Shown here one piece after another: positions 55,867 to 64,000 of a stretch of DNA of 64,000 bases. This DNA is from Chitinophagaceae bacterium. GTDB taxonomy: Bacteria > Bacteroidota > Bacteroidia > Chitinophagales > Chitinophagaceae. Made by a program: the position numbers and the translations under genes. The notes below the pieces were generated by a model. It did not search any database and was not told the origin of the DNA. It saw only the letters and a list, made by a program, of their open reading frames with translations. Where the stretch lies: NCBI GenBank assembly GCA_019638595.1, contig JAHBTJ010000008.1, forward strand, positions 62,001-126,000. The letters are read 5' to 3'. Numbering within the stretch: position 1 is the stretch's first letter; each line of letters opens with the position of its first letter.

Positions 55867-57207
55867 TTATTTTTTACCGGCTATCCTGTTCAAAAAACCT
55901 TCTACTTTCCTGCGGATCATCCAGGCAGGCTGCATCTGATTATTTACCAGCACCGAAAAGATCAAAGGTTTCCCGGATGAGGTATACAGGTAACCGCTCA
56001 AACAAACCACCCCCGACAAAGTACCTGTTTTAGCGTATACATAGGCTGTATCTGCCTTATAATAATTAAGCAAAGTTCCTTTGCCTCCCGACGGGAATAT
56101 TTTTTTTAATCTTTCCAGCCCATACTCGTCTTTCATTTTATGAAGGATCCATACGAAATCGTACGGCGTAAACAGGTTATAGCGGCTCAATCCGCTACCA
56201 TCACACCAGCGGGGCGTTTGCGGGAAGCCTTTCATTTCGTTTTTCAGCGCATATGCTATCAACGCCTTTTCATCAAGCGTATCCAGCCTGGTGGCAGCGG
56301 CCATCAGCAATACCTGTTCGGCGAAGAAATTATCGCTTCTGTACATCATGATCCTGTACAGGGAATCTGCAGGTTGCGAATACAATACCTTACCCGCACG
56401 AGCAGGGGTGGAAGTAACAGCAATAGCTTTCCCCAACGAATCTTCCAGCAAGCTCAGCCCCGATGATAGCTCATTGGTAATAAAAGGTATTTGCCTTTCG
56501 GCATTCTTCTCCCTGCCCTGGGTTACAAAAAAAACATTTTCAGTGAACGCCCGTTTTACAGAAAAGGTACTTGCAGATGTATCTCCGCTGAAGCTTACTT
56601 TCCAGTCAATATCGGGTTCAGAATAAATAAAGGCATCCTGCCTTGCCAGGGCTTCAATACTCCCGGAATCGCGTACCTGCACCCATTTAATTACATTGCC
56701 ATATACAGGAAAGGGGCTGCGCTCGACCATATACCCGTCATTATAATCATCCCACATCCAGCCTTCGCCCAATGCTTCGGTACGCCAGTTACCATTATTG
56801 ATCGCCAGCGGCTTCCGGCAGTTCTTCAAAAAATCAAATACCGGCTGTTTTGCAAAATCGGGATGCAGGAATGTAGGATCACCCATTGGCTGTATATATA
56901 CGGTATCGCCGGCCTCGTTATACCTGAAAGCAGGCAGGCTGTCTCCCAGGTATTTTAACCCTGCATACAGGCTTATGATCTTAGTATTGCTGGCAGGTGT
57001 AAAATATTTATCGGCCTGGTAGCTATATACAAATTTCCGGGCCGAAGGATCATATACCGCTATCCCGGTATGTGCGTCTGCCAGCACAGAATCATTAAAT
57101 AATTCTTTGTCTGCTATTTTTTGAATATACCGGTATGAAGAACAGGAAGAAAAGCCTGCGGCAGCCAGGAACAAAAAAAGAATAAAATTGGTAGTAGCAT
57201 TGAACAT
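55867..57207 (-). CDS. dacB: D-alanyl-D-alanine carboxypeptidase/endopeptidase (S13, PBP4)
   Basis: This 446-residue low-molecular-weight penicillin-binding protein of the S13 (PBP4) family has an unusual N-terminus, a lipobox-like GFSSC (Cys22), implying outer-membrane or surface anchoring. The active-site motifs are S73-x-x-K76 (ASNTK), S-D-N near 302, and KTG in YAKTGTLSG near 403. It trims or cleaves D-Ala crosslinks in peptidoglycan. Confidence 0.94.
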   Translation of the reverse strand: MFNATTNFILFLFLAAAGFSSCSSYRYIQKIADKELFNDSVLADAHTGIAVYDPSARKFVYSYQADKYFTPASNTKIISLYAGLKYLGDSLPAFRYNEAGDTVYIQPMGDPTFLHPDFAKQPVFDFLKNCRKPLAINNGNWRTEALGEGWMWDDYNDGYMVERSPFPVYGNVIKWVQVRDSGSIEALARQDAFIYSEPDIDWKVSFSGDTSASTFSVKRAFTENVFFVTQGREKNAERQIPFITNELSSGLSLLEDSLGKAIAVTSTPARAGKVLYSQPADSLYRIMMYRSDNFFAEQVLLMAAATRLDTLDEKALIAYALKNEMKGFPQTPRWCDGSGLSRYNLFTPYDFVWILHKMKDEYGLERLKKIFPSGGKGTLLNYYKADTAYVYAKTGTLSGVVCLSGYLYTSSGKPLIFSVLVNNQMQPAWMIRRKVEGFLNRIAGKK

Positions 57208-57233
57208 ACGCTATAGTTGGAAGGAAGAAGATT

Positions 57234-57312
57234 GAGGTTTATAGTTTATGATTCCCATCTCATACCCCTTCCCCTGCACAACCTGCCACCTGAAACTTGC
57301 ACCCTGCAACCC
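57234..57312. repeat. Short heptanucleotide array, copy F
   Basis: Heptamers GTTTATA, then CAACCTG, CCACCTG, AAACTTG, CACCCTG lie between the carboxypeptidase and epimerase genes. They match the AACCTGN modules of copies A and B. Confidence 0.65.
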
Positions 57313-57322
57313 TTACTCGGTT

Positions 57323-58252
57323 TCATTTTACAGATAACAGGTCCTTTACAGCGGGCTGTATAGAAGGAAAAAGAAACTGGAAACCTTCTCTCCGTATCTT
57401 ACCGGAGCTAACAGTCAGGCTTTTCAGCAATTCAACGCTTACTTCCCCCAGCAGCCACTTCAGCAAAAACGAAGGCAGGTGTATAGTAATAAAAAAAGAA
57501 CCTTTCAACTGTTTCGCTATTTCCAGCGTAAGGGTTTTATGATCTACAGGAACAGGAGCTACTCCATTGTATACACCGCTCATTTTTTCATTTTCCATGC
57601 AGTAAATGAACATCCTGCATATATCATCTATATGAACCCAGCTCTGCATTTGGCTGCCGCTTCCTAAAATGACGGCAAAGCCCGCACGAACCGGCTTAAT
57701 AAATTCTTTTAACGCGCCGCCCTCCCTGCCTAATACCAATCCTGTCCTGATGATCACCAATCGCCTGCCCATTTCCGTTATGGGAGCAACGCTCGCTTCC
57801 CATGCCGCACAGGTTTTTCCAAAAAAACCGGTATCAGCAGGCATCTCTTCCGTAAAAGCGGCTTCATTATTCAGCCTGCTGTCATCTCCATACCACCCGA
57901 TAGCGGAGGCATTGATAACAGCTTTTACGTGATTGCTGTTTTCGCGCAATGCTTTTACGATCAGTTGCCCGCTTTTTACCCTGCTGCCGAGGATTATCTT
58001 TTTACGTTTGGCTGTCCAGCGCTTATCGGCAACGCCGGCTCCCGCCAGGTTGATAATATAATCCGCGCGGGTTACAGCATTTACATCTATTGCTCCGGTT
58101 TGCGGATCCCATAACGCAAACGCATAGTTGCTGTTACCGGCGCTTTTAACGTTTCGGGTAAGAATGACTACCTCATGCCCCTTTTCGGCAAGCAATTGAG
58201 AAAGCCGCCGGCCTATCAGTCCTGTACCTCCTGTTATGAGCACAACAGCCAT
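57323..58252 (-). CDS. TIGR01777-family NAD-dependent epimerase/dehydratase
   Basis: This 310-residue Rossmann-fold protein of the SDR39U1 (YfcH) family has the nucleotide motif LITGGTGLIGRR and the segments INASAIGWYG and YNGVAPVPVDH. The substrate is unknown. It follows ftsZ on the same strand: the ftsZ stop (58255-58257) lies between two candidate ATGs at 58258 and 58252. It is therefore tightly coupled to the division cluster. Confidence 0.92.
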   Translation of the reverse strand: MAVVLITGGTGLIGRRLSQLLAEKGHEVVILTRNVKSAGNSNYAFALWDPQTGAIDVNAVTRADYIINLAGAGVADKRWTAKRKKIILGSRVKSGQLIVKALRENSNHVKAVINASAIGWYGDDSRLNNEAAFTEEMPADTGFFGKTCAAWEASVAPITEMGRRLVIIRTGLVLGREGGALKEFIKPVRAGFAVILGSGSQMQSWVHIDDICRMFIYCMENEKMSGVYNGVAPVPVDHKTLTLEIAKQLKGSFFITIHLPSFLLKWLLGEVSVELLKSLTVSSGKIRREGFQFLFPSIQPAVKDLLSVK

Positions 58253-58254
58253 GA

Positions 58255-60081
58255 TCAATCCGGGTTTTTACCATCCAGGAATGTATTGATGGTGCTGATC
58301 TGCCCCTGGTTCTTATCGTCGGACTTAACAGTATAATTGCTGTAGAATTTTTCAACAGATGCAAGCGCATCCTTTAAATGAAAATTGCGGCGGACATATG
58401 CCGGCACTGTTTCAAACTCATTATTAGGATCGGCAGTGTTTGAGTTAAAAGACAAGTTGCGCAACTTGTTTAAACGCTCAGCCGCCTTCCTTTTTTGATC
58501 TTCGGCCTCGTCCTGCGTCGCAGGTTCCTCGACCGAATAGCTTTCGCTTTGAGTTGTTCGCGCCACGGGCTCGTCCGCCGCAGTGGGATCTTTAATCACC
58601 ATCTGCATTTCATTCACCTTCCCGTCGGAGGGTGGAGTACTCTGCACCGGTGATGGTTCTTCAAAAGAACTTGTAGTGGATTGTAATTGATTGGTCTCCT
58701 CAGCATAGATGTTGGATGGTTTTGACAAATAACCACCTGACGTCGGGGTGGTGCTAGCTTCTTTATAAATGTTGTGATTGCTATCCGGAACCGGGGTTAT
58801 TTCTTCAGAGGCGGACAATGCAATATTCCTTTCGTGTTGTTCAACGGATGCTGTACCGGATGAAGGTAAAGAAGATATTTCTAAAGTCAATATTTCTTTT
58901 TCCTCTGTTTCGGGCGCAGCAGGAGGCGCTGAAGCTACAATATCCAGAATACTTTTATTTTCAGGCACTTCTACAATTTGCGGCGCCATCGGATCTTTTT
59001 TCTCTACTATTTCCTCAACAGGCGCTTTTTTTTCAGGCGTCTCTTCGCCTAACGTAAGGATTATTTTTTCTTCCCTCGGCTCTTCTTTTTTAGTTACCGG
59101 CTCCTCAAAAGGACTTTTATGCTCAAACCCTGTGGCAATCAGTGTAATACCAATTTTATCGCCCAGTGAGTTGTCATAACCAAGCCCCATAATAACATTG
59201 GTATGTTCCCCCGCCTGGCTGATCAGGTAGTTTTGAATAATATCCACTTCATCCATTGTAAATTCGGTATCGCCTTCCGCAGAATTGATATTGATAAGTA
59301 TCCATTTTGCCCCGCGGATATCGTTATCATTCAGCAACGGCGAATTAATAGCATCCTGTATAGCCTTTTGCGCACGATTTTCACCATCGGCGGTAGCGCT
59401 TCCCAATATGGCAACCCCGCCATCGCGCATTACAGTGCAAACATCCGCGAAGTCAACATTTATCTGCCCGGTTGAATTGATAACATCGGTAATACATTTA
59501 GCGGCAGTAGCCAGTACGTTGTCGGCCTTGGCAAATGCCGCCCGCATGGTAAGGTTACCATACTGATGACGCATTTTGTCGTTGCTGATCACCAGCAATG
59601 TATCTACATAATCTTTCAGCTTATTGATACCTTCTTCCGCCTGGGCAAAACGTTTTTTGCCTTCGTACGCAAAAGGAGTGGTTACAATACCTACCGTTAA
59701 TATGCCAAGATCTTTACAGATTTTGGCAAGTATGGGAGCGCCACCGGTTCCTGTACCACCGCCCATACCCGCGGTAATGAATGCCATTTTGGTATTCACT
59801 TCCAGTATGCTGCGGATCTCCTCCAGGCTTTCTTCCGTTGCCTGCCTGCCAATATCGGGATTAGCGCCGGCGCCCAAACCTTGTGTAAGCATGGGACCGA
59901 GCTGTACTTTATTTGGTATCTTACTCTGCGCAAGCGCCTGGGCGTCTGTATTACATATAATAAAATTCACGCCTTCTATGTTCTGGCCGAACATGTAATT
60001 AACCGCGTTACTGCCGCCGCCACCAACGCCTATTACTTTAATGATGGAGGACTTTTCTTTGGGCAAATCAAAGTGTATCAT
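58255..60081 (-). CDS. ftsZ: Cell division GTPase FtsZ
   Basis: This tubulin-like GTPase forms the division ring. From ATG 60081 it has 608 residues, long for the family. The GTPase core (GGGGSNAV, the signature GGGTGTGGAP, NVDFADV) ends near residue 320. A linker of about 210 residues, rich in E, P, T and S, follows. The C-terminal conserved part includes the Bacteroidota-type ETVPAYVRRN, which replaces the usual membrane-tether binding peptide, and a further helical tail. It follows ftsA with a 130-bp gap and precedes the epimerase. Confidence 0.97.
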   Translation of the reverse strand: MIHFDLPKEKSSIIKVIGVGGGGSNAVNYMFGQNIEGVNFIICNTDAQALAQSKIPNKVQLGPMLTQGLGAGANPDIGRQATEESLEEIRSILEVNTKMAFITAGMGGGTGTGGAPILAKICKDLGILTVGIVTTPFAYEGKKRFAQAEEGINKLKDYVDTLLVISNDKMRHQYGNLTMRAAFAKADNVLATAAKCITDVINSTGQINVDFADVCTVMRDGGVAILGSATADGENRAQKAIQDAINSPLLNDNDIRGAKWILININSAEGDTEFTMDEVDIIQNYLISQAGEHTNVIMGLGYDNSLGDKIGITLIATGFEHKSPFEEPVTKKEEPREEKIILTLGEETPEKKAPVEEIVEKKDPMAPQIVEVPENKSILDIVASAPPAAPETEEKEILTLEISSLPSSGTASVEQHERNIALSASEEITPVPDSNHNIYKEASTTPTSGGYLSKPSNIYAEETNQLQSTTSSFEEPSPVQSTPPSDGKVNEMQMVIKDPTAADEPVARTTQSESYSVEEPATQDEAEDQKRKAAERLNKLRNLSFNSNTADPNNEFETVPAYVRRNFHLKDALASVEKFYSNYTVKSDDKNQGQISTINTFLDGKNPD

Positions 60082-60211
60082 AATCTTCAGGTTAATTTTT
60101 CTCATCAGTAGCTATGCACTGAATAAGATTTTTAAAAATAATGGTTATAGTAAGTGCTTTTTAATACTGTTTTATCATTGATTAGTCAATATATTATGTG
60201 CTTATCATCTT

Positions 60212-61585
60212 TTACTTAAGCTGCTCATCACCTTCTTCTTTAAACAATTCTATCAATCCACCCTTGATCGAATCCATGAACTCCTTCAGGCTCTTGGCGC
60301 GTTTTTTTGTTTTTTCAACGCCAATACCTTTCTCTTTTGATTTTGACTTTACCTCTTCCGGCTTCTCTTCCTTCTCTTCTTTTTGAGTATAGGAATGATA
60401 TTTAAATTTTTCCTGGGAATTTTCGTATACATTATACCCCTTCAAAATCAAACCAATACAGGTGGCATACATGGGCTTGGTCAATTCTTCTATATGCCCC
60501 GATGCCAGGTGTTCGTTGGGCAGCCCTATGCGCGCATCCAGCCCTGTTACATATTCTGTAAGCTGAATAAGATGCTTAAGCTGCGAACCGCCGCCGGTAA
60601 GAATGATACCTCCATTCAACATTTTATTTTCGAGCCCTACCTGTTTCAGGTGATAGGTTACAAAATCAAGTATCTCACTCATGCGCGCCTGTATAATACC
60701 TGCAAGATTTTTAACGCTGATCTCTTTAGGCGTCATACCCCTTAAGCCGGGTATGGTGATATACGCATTGCTTTTAGCCTCTTCCGCCAGCGCGCTGCCA
60801 AACTGCACTTTCATTTGTTCGGCCTGTGTTTTTAAAACACCCAGCCCGGTTTTAATATCATTGGTAATGTTTTCGCCACCAAACGGAATAACCGCTGTAT
60901 GTTTCAGTATACCTTCGTAAAACACGGCCAAATCCGTAGTGCCGCCGCCTATATCAACAATTACAACGCCAGCTTCCAGGTCCTGCTCGCACATAACCGC
61001 GGCAGCCGAAGCCAGCGGCTGCAACACCAGGTCTTTTACTTTAAGCGCCGATTTTTCAACACTCCTGTTGATGTTGCGAATAGCATTCCTGTCGCCGGTT
61101 ATGATATGAAAGTTAGCCCCTACCTTTACACCGCTGTAGCCGATAGGGTTGGTAATATTCTGGAAGTTGTCTACCGTAAACTCCTGGGGTATCACATCAA
61201 TGATCTGGTCGCCGGCCGGTATATATGTTTTATACTGGTTGGCAATGAGCTGATCTATTTCCGCCTGCGAAATTTCATCTTCATTGTTATGACGAACAAT
61301 ATCTCCCCTTGTTTGCAGGCTTTTAATATGATGTCCCGCAATACCTACATATACTTCATTGATCTCCAGGTTAGGATTAGACGCGTAACAGTTTTCGAGC
61401 GCCGACTGTATCGCTTTTATTGTTTGATCTATATTCAGCACCATACCATGCTGAACGCCGTTGCTGTTGGCACGGCCAAAACCTAGTATTTCCAATTTTC
61501 CGTATTCGTTCTTACGTCCTGCTATGGCTGCTATCTTGGTGGTTCCAATATCAAGACCTACAATAATGGGCTGTTCAGTGTTCAT
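60212..61585 (-). CDS. ftsA: Cell division protein FtsA
   Basis: This actin-like membrane tether for FtsZ has 457 residues. It has the N-terminal IVGLDIGTTKIAA phosphate loop, a 1C domain insertion and VVIVDIGGGTTDLAV. A charged, K/E-rich stretch and a terminal amphipathic helix (KEFMDSIKGGLIELFKE) replace the short E. coli tail. It sits in the conserved ftsQ-ftsA-ftsZ order, 10 bp after ftsQ. Confidence 0.97.
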   Translation of the reverse strand: MNTEQPIIVGLDIGTTKIAAIAGRKNEYGKLEILGFGRANSNGVQHGMVLNIDQTIKAIQSALENCYASNPNLEINEVYVGIAGHHIKSLQTRGDIVRHNNEDEISQAEIDQLIANQYKTYIPAGDQIIDVIPQEFTVDNFQNITNPIGYSGVKVGANFHIITGDRNAIRNINRSVEKSALKVKDLVLQPLASAAAVMCEQDLEAGVVIVDIGGGTTDLAVFYEGILKHTAVIPFGGENITNDIKTGLGVLKTQAEQMKVQFGSALAEEAKSNAYITIPGLRGMTPKEISVKNLAGIIQARMSEILDFVTYHLKQVGLENKMLNGGIILTGGGSQLKHLIQLTEYVTGLDARIGLPNEHLASGHIEELTKPMYATCIGLILKGYNVYENSQEKFKYHSYTQKEEKEEKPEEVKSKSKEKGIGVEKTKKRAKSLKEFMDSIKGGLIELFKEEGDEQLK

Positions 61586-61595
61586 GATGGTTGAT

Positions 61596-62432
61596 TTATT
61601 GCGTTGTATCGCTGGTATTTTGAATTTGCTTATAAAAAATATTTTTAACCGTACTGTCTTTACGCGTTGCTACTATTTGTCCTTTATACCGGATATCAAT
61701 GGTGGAATACAGGTTCCACCCTGCTTTTACCAATACTTCTTTATAAAAAACATACAGCTTTTTAAACCTCGCTTCCAGGCTGCCGGAATCGCCCAGCACA
61801 ATTACATGGTTGCCGATAGTAGGTATCAGCTCAAACTGTTTTTTTTCGTTATAGTTAACCTGTGCTACCTGCGCCATCCAAAACTCATCCGCAGCTATAA
61901 AGGCGCTGATGGCTTTTACCTGCTGCAGCAATGTACTGTCCGCACTATTCCATTTTGTTTTATCAAGCTGGCAGCCTGTAAAAACAGGTACACGCGCGGA
62001 AAACTTAGTGCTGAGCGGCAGGCGAACAAAATCTTTGTCGATATAATAGCTTTTGCCACCCTGAGTAAATATTCTGGCCAGCGGTTCTCTTTCCCACACC
62101 CTTACGCGTAATATCTCGTTATTGTCAAAAAACAGCTCTGCGTCTTTCACCCAAATATTACCCTCCAGTGTTTTTTCCATTTGCCGGAGGTCGAATGCAG
62201 CCAGGGCTGTGCCTTTTATTTCAGGCATCATATGCGTAAGCATACCACGTATGTCATTTTTATCGGCAAAAAGGTTGTTTTTAACATCCATTATTTCAAT
62301 ATCCAAACCTTTGCAGGTTTTATCATCACGCTTACGCATAGCCGCAATCAGGAAAATAATCAAGGCAATAGCAGCCCCTATCCACAAAGTGGCGGCGATA
62401 AACCCTGTTATTTTTTTCCTGCTTACTCGCAT
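61596..62432 (-). CDS. ftsQ: Cell division protein FtsQ
   Basis: This 278-residue bitopic membrane protein has one N-terminal transmembrane helix (about 10-32, ATLWIGAAIALIIFLIA). A POTRA-like region and a beta domain follow, with segments MEKTLEGNIWVKDAELF and YYIDKDFVRLPLSTKFS. It recruits late division proteins. The family is poorly conserved, so the call rests on its length, topology, YIDKDG-like motif and place between murC and ftsA. Confidence 0.93.
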   Translation of the reverse strand: MRVSRKKITGFIAATLWIGAAIALIIFLIAAMRKRDDKTCKGLDIEIMDVKNNLFADKNDIRGMLTHMMPEIKGTALAAFDLRQMEKTLEGNIWVKDAELFFDNNEILRVRVWEREPLARIFTQGGKSYYIDKDFVRLPLSTKFSARVPVFTGCQLDKTKWNSADSTLLQQVKAISAFIAADEFWMAQVAQVNYNEKKQFELIPTIGNHVIVLGDSGSLEARFKKLYVFYKEVLVKAGWNLYSTIDIRYKGQIVATRKDSTVKNIFYKQIQNTSDTTQ

Positions 62433-62440
62433 GAGCTATT

Positions 62441-62522
62441 TAATATTTGAGATTTGAGATTCGAGATTTGAGATTTAATTCCCCTGCTTCCACATTCTAC
62501 ATTCTCCACATTTTCAAATTTT
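62441..62522. repeat. Heptanucleotide array between murC and ftsQ, copy G
   Basis: About five GATTTGA units, then TTCCACA/TTCTACA units, fill the short gap. The murC stop codon falls in the repeat end, so the array abuts an essential cell-wall operon on both sides. Confidence 0.7.
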
Positions 62523-63902
62523 CGAATTAACAATCATTTTCCTCACCGGTTCTACCAGTTTATCTATATCGCCGGCGCCGGCTGTTATCAATAAACCATT
62601 CTCCTCCTGCAGAAAAACGCTCCCGATCCAGCCCAGCATATCTTCCCTGCTTACTACTTTCTTCTGCGCTTTTTTCATTTTGGATGATATGCTTTCGCTT
62701 GTTACACCGGGTATCGGTAATTCCCTTGCCGGGTAAATGGGCAACAAAAACACTTCATCCGCCAGGTCCAGGCTTTCCGCAAACTCCCGGGCGAAATCAT
62801 TGGTCCGGCTGAACAAATGCGGCTGGAATATCACCGTACATTTCCTGCCCGGGAACAAATCCCTGGCCCCCGTTATCAAAGCCTCCAGCTCGGCAGGATG
62901 GTGCGCATAATCATCTATGTATACCACCCTTTTCCTTTCAGTTACAGGAACAATGTATTCAAACCTCCGTTTCACTCCTTTAAAGTCAGCCACGGCCGCT
63001 TTTATCTTTTCATCTTCTATCTGCAGGTAACGGGCAACCGCAATGGCCGCTACCGAGTTTTCAACATTGTGTAAACCACCCATATTCAATACCACATCAT
63101 CCAGCTTCCAGCTACCCCAGCTTACATTGTACACATAGCCTCCTTCCCTGTTGCGGATATTATCTGCATATACATCCGCATCCTTACCGGTACGGCTATA
63201 CGTAAAATGTTTTCCTGTTTTTAATTCCTTTGTTTTTTCCAATCCCCGCTTGCTGAACAATGCGCCGCCGTTTTTTACATTTCCCGAAAACTCAATAAAA
63301 GCTTCCTCCATCGCTTCGGCTGTTCCGTATATATCCAAATGGTCGGCATCCATAGCGCTGATCACCGCTATATCGGGGCTCAGCTTCAAAAAGCTCCTGT
63401 CATATTCATCAGCCTCCACCACGCAAACATTTCTTTCATTACTCCAGAAATTACTGTTATAGTTAGCTGCTATTCCCCCCAAAAAAGCGTTGCAGCCATA
63501 GCCGGTATGCCTCAGTATATGCGCCACCATGGTGGTGATAGTGGTTTTTCCATGTGTTCCCGCCACGCATATATTAAAAGAACTTCGTGTAATCGCGCCC
63601 AGCACATCACTCCGTTTCAAAATTTCAAAACCATTCTCCCTGTAATATGCCAGCTCTGTATGCTCTTTTGGTACCGCGGGCGTATATACCACTATATCCG
63701 GGTGTTTGGGCGCCAGCGCTATATTGTCTTCATAGTGTATAGCTATCCCTTCCGCTGCCAATTGCTGTGTGAGCCCGGTTTCCGTTTTATCGTAGCCGCT
63801 TACTTTTTTCCCCAGCGAATTAAAATACCTGGCCAACGCGCTCATACCTATTCCGCCAATGCCTATAAAATATACTTCCTGTATGTCGTTCAGTTCCTTC
63901 AT
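62514..63902 (-). CDS. murC: UDP-N-acetylmuramate--L-alanine ligase
   Basis: This ATP-dependent ligase adds L-Ala to UDP-MurNAc in peptidoglycan synthesis. The 462 residues are normal. The N-terminal Rossmann segment is GIGGIGMSALA, the ATP loop is GTHGKTTITTM, and YDDYAHHP lies near residue 320. The gene starts 7 bp after the murG stop. Its last codons and stop are embedded in heptamer-repeat-like sequence. Confidence 0.97.
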   Translation of the reverse strand: MKELNDIQEVYFIGIGGIGMSALARYFNSLGKKVSGYDKTETGLTQQLAAEGIAIHYEDNIALAPKHPDIVVYTPAVPKEHTELAYYRENGFEILKRSDVLGAITRSSFNICVAGTHGKTTITTMVAHILRHTGYGCNAFLGGIAANYNSNFWSNERNVCVVEADEYDRSFLKLSPDIAVISAMDADHLDIYGTAEAMEEAFIEFSGNVKNGGALFSKRGLEKTKELKTGKHFTYSRTGKDADVYADNIRNREGGYVYNVSWGSWKLDDVVLNMGGLHNVENSVAAIAVARYLQIEDEKIKAAVADFKGVKRRFEYIVPVTERKRVVYIDDYAHHPAELEALITGARDLFPGRKCTVIFQPHLFSRTNDFAREFAESLDLADEVFLLPIYPARELPIPGVTSESISSKMKKAQKKVVSREDMLGWIGSVFLQEENGLLITAGAGDIDKLVEPVRKMIVNSKI

Positions 63903-63909
63903 TGTGCTA

Positions 63910-64000
63910 TTACCTGCTTTCTACAACTTTTAATACTTCACGCGCCACTACTTCATCAGCATCTGTTACGGCCAGCTTACTGATATTATTTTTCAACCAC
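63910..64000 (-). CDS. murG: C-terminal end of MurG (partial)
   Basis: The last 29 codons of a minus-strand gene enter at the window edge: WLKNNISKLAVTD, then EVVAREVLKVVESR and a TAA at 63910. The pattern and the position 7 bp before murC match the end of the UDP-GlcNAc lipid I transferase MurG in Bacteroidota. The match is positional and short, so it is less certain than its neighbours. Confidence 0.75.
   Translation of the reverse strand, partial: WLKNNISKLAVTDADEVVAREVLKVVESR

Overview
The window is a chromosomal segment of a Bacteroidota bacterium, most likely family Chitinophagaceae. The evidence is a SusC/SusD pair, a secreted M43 metalloprotease with a type IX secretion C-terminal sorting domain, a Bacteroidota-type FtsZ with a very long linker, few Shine-Dalgarno sites, and promoter-like TAnnTTTG boxes in front of several genes. 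The genus cannot be fixed from the sequence. I see no rRNA, tRNA, CRISPR array, insertion sequence or prophage. About 47 protein genes are supported.

Layout. 1-8.5 kb: dnaE, thioredoxin, a concentrative nucleoside transporter and a secreted metalloprotease. 8.6-16.3 kb: pyrF, a serine hydrolase, a low-molecular-weight phosphatase, hisS and a large Lhr-like helicase. 16.3-19.7 kb: a NarX/NarL-type two-component system with two response regulators, one of which has lost its DNA-binding domain. 20-21.4 kb: a DUF4136 lipoprotein and an outer-membrane barrel. 21.5-27.4 kb: the most unusual locus, all on the minus strand. It holds an ECF sigma factor, a membrane TPR protein of anti-sigma layout, a subtilisin-like lipoprotein, an exported and membrane-anchored TPR-CHAT (caspase-like) protein, and a 42-residue lysine-rich peptide. 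The peptide shares a short motif with the subtilisin's N-terminal region. 27.7-36.6 kb: housekeeping genes (FAH-family enzyme, pth, L25, prs, radC), a secreted esterase and an NtrB/NtrC-like pair. 36.7-44.7 kb: SusC, SusD and a lipoprotein fusing a cupredoxin to a PVC-type dehydrogenase propeller. 45-50.2 kb: katG, an Mn/Fe transporter fused to a universal stress domain, and its MntR-like regulator. 50.3-58.3 kb: lipoproteins, DUF3108, a flippase-like membrane protein, ruvC, a HIT protein, an AhpD-like protein, a D-Ala-D-Ala carboxypeptidase and an epimerase. 58.3-64 kb: the division and cell-wall cluster murG (partial), murC, ftsQ, ftsA, ftsZ.

Two observations stand out. The first is the sigma / TPR / subtilase / CHAT / small-peptide locus, which looks like an envelope-located protease cascade tied to transcription. 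It recalls, without being homologous as a whole, the TPR-CHAT and sigma factor arrangement of type III-E CRISPR systems. The second is a family of degenerate heptanucleotide arrays. They occur between genes at seven places, have a reproducible modular order in three of them, and in one case lie inside the helicase reading frame without breaking it.
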